A stretch of DNA of 64,000 bases. Source: Oscillospiraceae bacterium. GTDB lineage: Bacteria > Bacillota > Clostridia > Oscillospirales > CAG-272. Both the position numbers and the translations under genes were made by a program. A model generated the notes under the pieces. The model made no database searches. It was not told the DNA's origin and was given only the letters and a program-made list of their open reading frames with translations. The first letter of the stretch is position 1, and the number at the start of each line of letters is the position of its first letter. Shown in pieces: positions 46,583 to 56,700 of this stretch. The stretch lies in NCBI GenBank assembly GCA_015064585.1, contig SVRY01000004.1, positions 1 through 64,000 of the forward strand, given 5' to 3'.

Positions 46583-49500
46583 ATGAATAGCATGAAAAAA
46601 ATCATAGCGTTTCTTCTGGCTGTCTGCACCGTAGTAGGCACCATGACATCTCTTTTGATGGTCTCCGGTGGTGTGTCTGTTTATGCTGATGAAGCAGAAA
46701 CAGAAGAAACAGTATCCAATAATGTAGATGCTTGGTCGTATTTTACCACCAAGTATGCCAGCGATATCGAAAAACTGCATAAAATGAGCAAGTTCATTGA
46801 GAATGAACAGTTTGCTCTTTACGGTCTAGAAAAAACCGGTGAAGTTGCTGTAGAAAACAAGAAAACCGGACAGATCATGTTCAGTAATCCTCGTGATATC
46901 TACCTGTACTCCACCGCCACCGCTGATACTAAAGCAAAAGAGAATGCTGAATTTAAAGATCTGGCATCTCAGCTCTTTGTTGACTTTACAATCATCTCTA
47001 CAAACGAAAATCAAGTTCTCAACAGCTATGCCGATGCTGCGATGAACAACCAGATCACCATGTCAGCCATTAAGAATGGTGTTGCGGTTGAGTATACCAT
47101 TGGTACCGGTGACGATCGTAAGCTGGTTCCCATGAACATTGAAAAAACTCGTTATGAAGAGAACATTCTGAATCTGATTGAAGACCCCAACGCATATAAA
47201 CGTATGAGTTCGCAGGGCGGTATCTACTCCCTGAAGGACCCTACGGCGGTTTCCGAAGTTCAGAAGGAGCTGATGTATGAACAGTATCCTGTAATCGAGA
47301 AAAAAGGCATTGCGATTTATGTCTGCGACGAAAACCTTTCGAACTATGAAAAGAACAAGATCGAAGGTTGGATTCGTGCTTGGGCTCCCAAGTATACATT
47401 TGAAGAATTGGAATATGACCATGAATTGACTGAATATGTTGGTTCTAACAAGGTTATGCCCGTGTTTAAGATGGCTTTGGAATATAAGCTGACCGATGAC
47501 GGATTTACCGTTCGTTTGCCCGCTTCGTCCATCACATTTGATGAAGACTATTTCAAGCTCAATTCTGTAACAATTCTTCCCTATATGGGTGCCGGTTCTT
47601 CCGAATACGATGGCTATACTTTGGTTCCCGACGGTTCCGGTACAATTCTTCGTTTCGAAGATCTGCGCTCCTACAATATCTACAAATTGCTCGGAGAACT
47701 GTACGGTCCCGACAATGCATACCATACTTTTAGCGAAAGCTATACAGGTAAGATGGAAGTGTGGAGATATCCTGTTTTTGGTATGGTAGAGAATTTCTAT
47801 CGTTACTTTAACAACGATACCAACAAGGAATACTGCGGACATACAACTCGCACACTGCTCAGCACTGTGCCTGCAAGCTGTTCAACTGAAGGTTATTCCA
47901 ATTACAAGTGTGACATTTGCGGAGAAGAAATGAAGGATGACTTTGTTGCTGCGACTCACCCCGAGTCGAGCCTTAAGAAGGTTGTTCCGCTTTCCACCCC
48001 CGCAAGTTGTGTGAATGTTGCCACTGATGTGTATGTATGTATCGAATGTGGTATGTACGTATACAAGTACGGTGAGGCAATTGGCACTGCTCACTGCTAC
48101 GAAACCCTTGATAATGGCGATAAGATTTGCAAATCCTGTAATAAGTATACTCCTGCAACTCCTGTTGAAGCATTCAAAGCACCTGAAGGATATACAAAAA
48201 ATCTTGCAAAATCTACTCCCGCTACCTGTACCACTGCAGGCGAAGATGTTTACTCGTATACTCCTGTTGCGGATGAAAATGGCGTAATTCCTGAATATGA
48301 TCCCAGTGAGTATCCGGACATTCCTGTAAAAGTGTTGCCTTTGGGCCATGGCATTCAGATTAAAAAATATGCTTCCAGCTGCCGCGAAGGTTATTCGATA
48401 GTTTCCTGCAAGACCTGTAATATTCAGTTTAGCGTTTTTGGTACTGATTTTGAACAGGCTCCTGTTGGATACACTCCCGATGCAAGTACTACCAAGGCAC
48501 CTACTTGTACCGAGGACGGAAAAATCGTCTTTGTTAAGAAAGATGCTGAGAACATTGAAGTTACTGTTCCCGCCAGACATCAATTTGTGATCGTTACATC
48601 AGTAGATGACAAGGGAGACGGTAAGAACGTAGAAGTAGTCTATACAGCTATTTGTACTGCATGTGGTCATTCTGTTGAAGACGTAGAAAAAGTTGAACCG
48701 TCCAAGACTTATGAGAATCCGTCTAAAGTTTTGACTCATGTTGAAGTTACCGATGGTGATAAGACTATCGAAGGTTATCTGATCAAGACAAATCCCGTGA
48801 AGATTACTTCCTCTTCCTCAAATCACAGATATGTTGCAATCAAGGAAGTGGCAAGCGATTGCGAAACCGGCGTACAGGGTTATACCATTCGTTGCTGTTA
48901 TGGTTGCGGTGATGTAATTGTTGAAGCAAATGTAGGTTGCCATGAATGGGATAACGGTGTACAAAAGTATGCCGCTACAGTAGCAACCACCGGTTTGAAG
49001 CTTTTCACCTGTGGTGTATGTAAAGCAATCAGATACGAAATTACCGCAAAAATCGAAAAGGTAGACAGCATTCCTCTGGATAATCTCTACCTTACTCTGA
49101 CCGGTGGCGAAGAGCCTGTAACCGGCACAATTGAACTGAAAGAATTTGCTGATTTCGATACTGAAGAGAATCGCGCTGCGCTGGTTTATACAACCAGTGA
49201 TGAAAAGATCGCAACTGTAGCTAATGGTGTTATTACTGCAGTTGGTGCAGGTCAAGCAACTATTACAGTTTCTCTGACTGTAGGCGATACTATTGTTTAT
49301 AACGCTACTTGTGTTGTAATCGTAGAAGCTGCTGCTGATGATGAAACCAGTACTGTTGTTAAGGTAGAACAACCTGCGAACACCTATAAGAAGTTTGACC
49401 CACGCGGTTATGTGGCGATTATTACCGAAGGTGAATCTCTGTGTACCGTAACATCTATTCATGGTGGTACAATTTACAAGTATAATTCGGTATACTTGAC

Positions 49501-51436
49501 TGTTAATCCCCGTCCTTCCGATACATATGAATTGACCGGTGCGCTGACAGTTTCCGGTGACGCAAAGTATACTGTAGTATCTGACCGTAAGTACACCGGC
49601 AGTTACCGTATTCGTTACTACATGCTTTCCGATCAGGAAGACAGTGATTTCGAAGCTTCCTATGCAGGAATGGCGAAAGCATATCGTCACTACTTGGAAG
49701 TATCCGGTCAGCTGACCGATTTGAAGGCTACAGAAAATATCCCGTTGTACTTGGAAACTTTGGGTTCTGTTAAGGTAAACGATACTTTCTTGAGCATGCC
49801 GATCGTAAAAGATGCTGCGCTGACCAGCTTCGATGATATCATCAAGATCAATGATGAGCTGAAAGCTGCCGGCATCACCAACATTCAGTATCGTTTGACC
49901 GGTTACACCAACGGTGGTATGGTTCCCACTATGCCTTATGATATTGAGTTTGTTGAGGTTCTGGGCGGCAACTCCGGCTATAAGAAGTTGATGGCATATG
50001 CAGAAAAGAACGGAATTGGTATTTATACCGACTACGACTTTACTTATATGCATGCAGATGAATGGTTTGACGGATATAGCAATGGTGATCATGCTGTAAA
50101 GGCAATTGACGACCGTTACATTATTAAGAAGACCTACGATGCAACTTATCAGGCATTTACCCCCACTGCTTTGTTGGCAGTTTCCCCTTCTGTCTTTGAA
50201 TATTTCTATGATCACTTCGTTGTTGAAGATAAGAAACTGGGCTCTACCGGTATTTCGGTTTCCACTTTGGGTACTGATCTTAACTCCGACTTTGACAGTG
50301 ATGAGCCTTACAACCGTGAGGACAGCAAATTGTTCGTTGAAGAGGTGCTTGCAAAAATGGAAGCAGACTATAACGGCAAGGTAATGACGGACGGCGGTAA
50401 CTCTTATGTTCTTCCCTATGCGCAACACATTTTGAATATGTCGTTGCTTGGTAGTGAAAGAATGAAGACCAGTGCTTCTGTTCCCTTCTTCTCCATGGTT
50501 CTTCATGGCGCAGTAAACTATGCGGGCAAACCTACCAATATGGCGAGCAGTATGAATGAAGAGATCCTGCGCATTATCGAAAACGGTGCAGCTCCTTACT
50601 TTGTACTTGCATATCAGAACCAGTCCGCACTGAAAGAAAGCAAGTCGTTGTCTAAGTACTATGCAGTCTCCTTCTCTCATTGGAAGAAGGATATCATCGA
50701 TGTATACAACGAACTGAACAGTGTTCTTGGCGGTCTGCAAAATGCTACCTATAACAACCATGAATATCTCACTGCTGAACGTGTTCCCGGCGAAGTTGAA
50801 TATACAGCCAGCTACGAAAAACTGATTGATGAAATCATTGCACTCTTTGAAAAATATGAGACTGCCAGCGATAATCTCAAGAAGTCCCAAGAGCTGTTGG
50901 ATAGATATATCGCTCCGATCAATGAAGCAGGCGCAGAAATTGAAGTTTTGGTAGAAAAGGTTAACAACGGAACAGCAACCGAGGCTGATATTCTCCTCAT
51001 TAATGAAAAAGTTGCCGAGCTTTCTGTTACGATTAACGCAGTTAACAAGTATGAAAGCAACGTTGCAAACAAAGAAACTGCACTTATCACTGCAGAGAAC
51101 AACCTACGCAAGAAGCTTGAAACCGTTACCGGCCTGTTTGATGTAAGCAATATAATGGATAAGAGCCAGTACACAAAAGAAAACTTTAAGGGTTATGGTT
51201 CCTTTGTTGATGGTAAGTTTACCCCTAGAGCCGATGACTTCACCAGTGTAAACGGTACTTATGTTACCACCGATTACACTGTAAGCGATAGCTCGGTTGT
51301 ACGTACCGGTTGGGATAAAAACGGCGACAAGAAGGATGATGTTGTGATTCTTCTCAACTACAACACCTTTGATGTTTATGTTTACATTGACGGCAAACCC
51401 GTTGTAATCCCTGCTATGGGCTACGTAGTACAGTGA
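46583..51436 (+). CDS. DUF5696-like secreted protein interrupted by Cys-rich repeats and a Big_2-like domain
   Basis: 1617 aa; signal peptide; DUF5696-like FTVRLPASSITFDEDYFKLNSVTILPYMGAGSSEYDGYTLVPDGSGTILRF and ENIPLYLETLGSVKVNDTFLSMPIVKDAALTSFDDIIKINDELKAAGITNIQYRLTGYTNGG. Insert contains KCDICGEEM, VCIECGMYV, ICKSCNKYT, SCKTCNIQF, RCCYGCGDVI, TCGVCKAI and VYTTSDEKIATVANGVITAVGAGQATITVSL. Confidence 0.85.
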   Translation: MNSMKKIIAFLLAVCTVVGTMTSLLMVSGGVSVYADEAETEETVSNNVDAWSYFTTKYASDIEKLHKMSKFIENEQFALYGLEKTGEVAVENKKTGQIMFSNPRDIYLYSTATADTKAKENAEFKDLASQLFVDFTIISTNENQVLNSYADAAMNNQITMSAIKNGVAVEYTIGTGDDRKLVPMNIEKTRYEENILNLIEDPNAYKRMSSQGGIYSLKDPTAVSEVQKELMYEQYPVIEKKGIAIYVCDENLSNYEKNKIEGWIRAWAPKYTFEELEYDHELTEYVGSNKVMPVFKMALEYKLTDDGFTVRLPASSITFDEDYFKLNSVTILPYMGAGSSEYDGYTLVPDGSGTILRFEDLRSYNIYKLLGELYGPDNAYHTFSESYTGKMEVWRYPVFGMVENFYRYFNNDTNKEYCGHTTRTLLSTVPASCSTEGYSNYKCDICGEEMKDDFVAATHPESSLKKVVPLSTPASCVNVATDVYVCIECGMYVYKYGEAIGTAHCYETLDNGDKICKSCNKYTPATPVEAFKAPEGYTKNLAKSTPATCTTAGEDVYSYTPVADENGVIPEYDPSEYPDIPVKVLPLGHGIQIKKYASSCREGYSIVSCKTCNIQFSVFGTDFEQAPVGYTPDASTTKAPTCTEDGKIVFVKKDAENIEVTVPARHQFVIVTSVDDKGDGKNVEVVYTAICTACGHSVEDVEKVEPSKTYENPSKVLTHVEVTDGDKTIEGYLIKTNPVKITSSSSNHRYVAIKEVASDCETGVQGYTIRCCYGCGDVIVEANVGCHEWDNGVQKYAATVATTGLKLFTCGVCKAIRYEITAKIEKVDSIPLDNLYLTLTGGEEPVTGTIELKEFADFDTEENRAALVYTTSDEKIATVANGVITAVGAGQATITVSLTVGDTIVYNATCVVIVEAAADDETSTVVKVEQPANTYKKFDPRGYVAIITEGESLCTVTSIHGGTIYKYNSVYLTVNPRPSDTYELTGALTVSGDAKYTVVSDRKYTGSYRIRYYMLSDQEDSDFEASYAGMAKAYRHYLEVSGQLTDLKATENIPLYLETLGSVKVNDTFLSMPIVKDAALTSFDDIIKINDELKAAGITNIQYRLTGYTNGGMVPTMPYDIEFVEVLGGNSGYKKLMAYAEKNGIGIYTDYDFTYMHADEWFDGYSNGDHAVKAIDDRYIIKKTYDATYQAFTPTALLAVSPSVFEYFYDHFVVEDKKLGSTGISVSTLGTDLNSDFDSDEPYNREDSKLFVEEVLAKMEADYNGKVMTDGGNSYVLPYAQHILNMSLLGSERMKTSASVPFFSMVLHGAVNYAGKPTNMASSMNEEILRIIENGAAPYFVLAYQNQSALKESKSLSKYYAVSFSHWKKDIIDVYNELNSVLGGLQNATYNNHEYLTAERVPGEVEYTASYEKLIDEIIALFEKYETASDNLKKSQELLDRYIAPINEAGAEIEVLVEKVNNGTATEADILLINEKVAELSVTINAVNKYESNVANKETALITAENNLRKKLETVTGLFDVSNIMDKSQYTKENFKGYGSFVDGKFTPRADDFTSVNGTYVTTDYTVSDSSVVRTGWDKNGDKKDDVVILLNYNTFDVYVYIDGKPVVIPAMGYVVQ

Positions 51437-51452
51437 AAGGAAGTGACTACAG

Positions 51453-52448
51453 GTGAAAAAGGGAAAAATGAACCTAAAATCTGTTGAGGGCAGTGCAGCA
51501 ACTATTGTTGCTGCAAAGCCCGCAAAGCGGAAAAATGTATCCCTTGACAAAAAGAAAGCAAAGGCCGGATGGCTGTTTGTTCTGCCCTTTGTTCTGGGAT
51601 TTATACTCATCTATCTTCCGATTATTAAAGACTCCATTGTTTTTAGCTTTTCTAAGATCACCGTTGCATCCAGTGAATGGATCGGTTTTGATAACTATCA
51701 AGCAGTAGTGAAAAACTCACAGGTTATACAGACCTTGGTTTCCAGCTTGAAGGACTTGATTTTGGATATTCCCGCAATCGTTATCTTCTCTCTGTTTATG
51801 GCAGTAATGCTGAATCAGAAAATGCTGGGTCGTGCCGCATTCCGTGCAATCTTCTTTATCCCCGTTATTCTGTCTACCGGGTTGATCGACCAGATCAACC
51901 ATAGTGACAGTTCTTTGATGGATCAGATGCAGCAAGAAGTTGATACCGGCGGAACCGGCTCTTCCGCATCTGAGATTATCGCTGCAGCGGATATTGCAAA
52001 ATTGTTTAGTGCGATGCAGATTGGTACCGGACTTGTAAAATATGTAACCAATCTGGTTAACGAAATTTACGATATTATTAACCGTTCCGGTGTTCAGATG
52101 CTGATCTTCCTTGCAGGTTTGCAATCCATCTCCCCTGCAATTTATGAATCTTGCTCCATTGATGGTGCAACTGCTTGGGAAACATTCTGGAAGATTACCT
52201 TCCCCATGATTTCCCCCATGATCCTTGTAAACTCGATTTACACCGTAATCGACTCTTTCACCAGCAGTGATAATGAAATGATGACCATGATTTATGACAC
52301 ATTTAATGGTAAGGGCCCGATTACAAACGCAGGTAGCCGCGCAATCAGTTCGGCTATGGGTTGGCTATACTTTATCATCGTTATTGCGATTATCGGTGTG
52401 GTCGCCGCTGTACTGTCTGCGTATGTCTTCTACCAGCGAAGAGACTGA
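51453..52448 (+). CDS. Sugar ABC permease (MalF-type), second pair
   Basis: GWLFVLPFVLGFILIYLPIIKDSIVFSFSKI; EAA loop IYESCSIDGATAWETFWKITFPMISPMILVN. Confidence 0.9.
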   Translation: MKKGKMNLKSVEGSAATIVAAKPAKRKNVSLDKKKAKAGWLFVLPFVLGFILIYLPIIKDSIVFSFSKITVASSEWIGFDNYQAVVKNSQVIQTLVSSLKDLILDIPAIVIFSLFMAVMLNQKMLGRAAFRAIFFIPVILSTGLIDQINHSDSSLMDQMQQEVDTGGTGSSASEIIAAADIAKLFSAMQIGTGLVKYVTNLVNEIYDIINRSGVQMLIFLAGLQSISPAIYESCSIDGATAWETFWKITFPMISPMILVNSIYTVIDSFTSSDNEMMTMIYDTFNGKGPITNAGSRAISSAMGWLYFIIVIAIIGVVAAVLSAYVFYQRRD

Positions 52449-52466
52449 TGAAAGGAGGAAGAAACA

Positions 52467-53516
52467 ATGAACGAACAAACTACAGCTCCGAAAATCAAAA
52501 AAGAAACCAAAAACAAGATTCGCGTTGAATTTGACCGCGTTTCTGGTTGGGAACGTTTTAAGCTCAAGTATTTGACTTTCCGTTTCCTTGGCATGACGAT
52601 TTTCAAATTCTTCCGTTTCATCCTTTTGATCGGTATTTCGTATGTAATTATCTATCCTTTTATAGCGAAAATCGCGGCTTCTATCATGAGCCCCGAAGAT
52701 ATTACAAACGTAACGGTAAAACTGATTGCCAAGAGTCCTACTTTGGATCAGTATAAGTACATCATACTTGAGAATAACTTCTTTAAAGCTTTGTGGAATA
52801 CTACGGTATTGAGCTTGACTTGTGCACTGCTGCAAACGTTTATTTGTTGCCTTGTTGCATACGGTTTTGCGAAGTTTAGATTCAAGGGTAACAAGTTCCT
52901 GTTTTTGCTTGTTATTTTGACGATGGTCGTACCTCATGGCGTGCTTCAGTTCTCCATGCAGCAGAATTTTGCTTACTTTGATGTACTGGGTATTTTCGGC
53001 CTTCTTGAGAAGATTGGTATTGGTAGCGGTTCCATCCGTTTGGTGAATACCAACATTCCGTTATATATGCTTTCCGCAGGAGCAATCGCATTTAAGAACG
53101 GTTTGTACATCTTTATGTTGCGTCAGTTCTTCAAAGGCGTTCCGGATGAATTGGAAGAATCTGCATACATCGATGGCTCCGGTGTATTTAGAACATTCTT
53201 TACCATTATTCTGCCGCTTTCCATTCCCATGATGATTACAGTATTCCTGTTTGCGTTCTCTTGGCAGTGGACTGATAACTTCTATACCGATCTTCTTTAT
53301 ATTGGCGGTGATAAACCTATCTTGATGCCTGATATTGTTGCGGTTCCTCCCAAGCTCGCGCTTGATTCCAGTTATCCCAACAAGGCGATCAGCGACTATA
53401 CTTCCGCAGTAAAGAATACAGCAGGTCTTTTGATCATGGCTCCGCTGATGGTCATCTACCTGTTCTGCCAGAAGTATCTTGTACAAGGTATCGAACGTTC
53501 CGGTATCGTTGGTTAA
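52467..53516 (+). CDS. Sugar ABC permease (MalG-type), second pair
   Basis: EAA loop DELEESAYIDGSGVFRTFFTIILPLSIPMMITVFLFAFSWQWTDNF. Confidence 0.9.
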   Translation: MNEQTTAPKIKKETKNKIRVEFDRVSGWERFKLKYLTFRFLGMTIFKFFRFILLIGISYVIIYPFIAKIAASIMSPEDITNVTVKLIAKSPTLDQYKYIILENNFFKALWNTTVLSLTCALLQTFICCLVAYGFAKFRFKGNKFLFLLVILTMVVPHGVLQFSMQQNFAYFDVLGIFGLLEKIGIGSGSIRLVNTNIPLYMLSAGAIAFKNGLYIFMLRQFFKGVPDELEESAYIDGSGVFRTFFTIILPLSIPMMITVFLFAFSWQWTDNFYTDLLYIGGDKPILMPDIVAVPPKLALDSSYPNKAISDYTSAVKNTAGLLIMAPLMVIYLFCQKYLVQGIERSGIVG

Positions 53517-53567
53517 TAATAATCAATTTTAAAAACCAAAAAGGTGCTGTAAAAAGTCTCTAAATAA

Positions 53568-53612
53568 GAAAGACTATGAGTTCAAAAAAATGAGCTCATA
53601 GTCTTTTTTATC
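53568..53612 (+). terminator. Rho-independent terminator of the sugar-transport cluster
   Basis: aaagactatgag ... ctcatagtctttttt inverted repeat with T-tract. Confidence 0.8.
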
Positions 53613-53774
53613 AGAAAATGTACGATCAAAAGTGAATTTGTTTTGTAATATGAGTATCTTGCAAAATATGCGGTTATGTGATATAATAAGGGCGTATAAG
53701 TGTTTGCAAATTTTCTCGATAGATGATATCTAAATACAACACAAACAATATTTATATTTTATGGAGGTGCTGTT

Positions 53775-56700
53775 ATGAAAAAAAGATTGTTTTCTCTTCT
53801 GCTCGTGGTATGTATCACTATATTAGCACTCGTAGGATTGACCTCTTGTGGTGAAGATTCTCCTACTGCAACGCCGCAAAAGCTGTCGGTTCCTATTGTT
53901 ACGTTGACCGACAATGTAGCATCTTGGGGTGCAGACTCAAATGCGGATAAATTTGAGATCAGCCTTGATGGAAATTTATCCTACGTTGAAAACTCCGTTA
54001 CAAGTAAAACATTGACAGACGGACAAACCTTCAAAATTCGTGCCGTGGGTGACGGAAGCTCGTATTCTACAAGTGATTGGAGTAACAGCGTAACTTATAC
54101 GGCTAATACTTCTGTGCATCAGCCTACGAAGCTTGGTACGCCTGCCGTTACAATTTCGGGTGAAGGTCTTGCAAGCTGGACGGTGGTAGTTAATGCAAGC
54201 AGCTACATTTACAAGATCAACGGCGGTACGGAAACGCCTACAACCGCAACCTCTGTACAGCTTACCGACGGTCAGAGCATCGTTGTAAAAGCGGTTGGTG
54301 ACGGTATAAACTACACCGATGGTGATTACAGTACTTCTAAGACCTATACTTCCGGCGCTCCCACTCCCACGGAAGCTCCCACATACCTTGGCATATTTGC
54401 TTCTAACAACGAACCTTCGCAGGCAGATGGATTGCCCGGCACATTTGCTGTTCGTTCTATGATGATGACGTATCGAATGATGCGTGCAGGAAGCTATCGT
54501 GTATTTGGAACGGCGCTTGATGAGTATTTTGCAGATAGCAATAACCACTTAGGTGTAAATATTCCGGCAGAATCCGATTATGAGATTTATTCACGAGCCG
54601 GCGAAACCGTTTATATACAAATTTGGCTCAATAATCCGAATCAGCACACGATCCTTTCCTTGAAGTTGAACGGAACGAAATATCAGGTTGGTGGCGGTCT
54701 TTCCTCTTTCTTTATCGAGAAAGGCGGTCAGCGCTATAATTGTGTTTACGTTGCGGTTACGATTCCAAGCGGTGCTTATACGGAAAAGACCTATACGGTT
54801 ACCGATATTGAGTACATTGCAGATACCTATATCAACGCGGACGGTACGGACGAGTTTATGAACAACAACGATACCGTGAGCATTGGTTTACCTTATAATG
54901 CACAAAATCCCACATTATCCGGTTTCAACCCAACTTCTCTTACTGTAAATAGTTGCTCGGCAACACTTACGGTGACGGATGCAAGCGGCATCTTAAATCT
55001 GACCGGCGGTTGGCTTGGTATCGCCGTATATGACGGATATAGTATTATAGCAAATCAAAGCCTAGTTATTGGCAACAATTCCGTAAGCGTAACAGGTCTT
55101 GTGGAAAACACGACCTATTGGATTACAGTTTACTTGTATGCTGATTTACACGACGGCAATGGCGTAACTGCACATATACTGTTTGAGAAGACCATACGTA
55201 CACCTGAAGCAATTGCCGTTGACGAAATACGAGGCGCGCTTTTATACGACGCCGAAAAAGACGGGTACTACGCTGCTATCAATGTGAACACCAGTTTGAA
55301 TAGCAACACCGCAGAATATATCAAGCTTGAAATTTTGAATTATGACGAAGATGTCATTTACACCGATGCCGACTATAACGGAACAGCCATTGTATCAAGC
55401 GGTATTGCGGGTGGAAATGGATACATCGTCCGCGTTTACTATGAGGATATCGAATATCCCGAAGGAAAATACATTGAGGAAAGCGTTTGGGTAGCCTCTC
55501 TTGGTACTCCGTGGTATCACGAAGAAGGTACTTATCCGTTGGTAAACGACGTTGTGCATTATTTCCAGTTTAATAACTTCGATGAAAACTATCCTGCGAT
55601 TAGCAGCCTTACCTTAAAGTATTACGATGAGGAGAGCGCAAGATGGGTTGCGAGCGACGTGCTGTATCTTCTTGAAAATCCCAATGCAATTGAGGATCTC
55701 AATGCGCAAATCGATGTGCTTTGGGCTAAAATGAATGAACTGCCTCGCGGCGAGGAAATGGATGCCGTATACAAGCAGATACAGGAGCTTGAAGCACGTC
55801 GTGCTCCGCTTGATTATGCGCTTTGGTATCTTGAAAACCGCGCCGACAACAACCGTGACAAGGCATTTTGGCAAGTTGAGGCGGCAAAGGGAAAGTACTA
55901 CTATGAGATCGTATATAACGGAACAGATACCGAAACAATGTTTAAGGTAGGACAGACCTATTACGTAGTACTTGAAAACGCGCTGTGGCTTGACGGAGGT
56001 AATCAATACAGAAACTTAAAGCTGGATATCGACTACGAAACCGTAGGCGGTGAGAGCGGTGCCAAAAGTGAGGATATTAGCATAGAAAATCTCTTCATTT
56101 GCAACCTGCTTGAGCTAAGAGAAATTCAGATCAATGGCAACGAGATGACCTTCTATCTTGTAAATATTGACGATTATATGCTTCCCGATGGCGGTGAATC
56201 CAACTACGAAAAGGCGTTTCTGTATAAAATAGTAGCCCACGCAGGCACAATCGATGAAACAGTCCTTTACCTCAACGAAAGCAATCTTAAGCTCAACGTG
56301 GATGAGGAAGCTTGGTTTGCCGAATATATCCGCCGCATAAAGGCAGGCGAGAACACCGAGGGACTTTACGATCAGTTTATTCCCAAATACAACGCTTCCT
56401 ACACCATAGCTATTGACGGTTCTAAGATTAGCGCAGGTATAATTTCCCTACAGATCTACACCAGGTGCAGAGAAAAGGTATATGCCGAGGGCGAGTACGA
56501 GGATGTGGTATATAAAACCCTGTTTATCAAAAAGCAACTCGCCAGACCTACCGTAGTGTTTGATGAAAACGGTGGCAGAGGCTCGGCTGAGGGTTCTGAA
56601 GGCTGGGAAAGCGGCTATGAGTATGAGGCGCAGAACAAATACGGTATACCTGTTGATCTTGAAATGATCGACTCCTTTAGCTTCGCCCTGCCTCCCGTTG

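Noticed and set aside
48818-50890. 690-aa antisense ORF
   Set aside because: Antisense to the DUF5696-like gene; no domain signature or RBS context.
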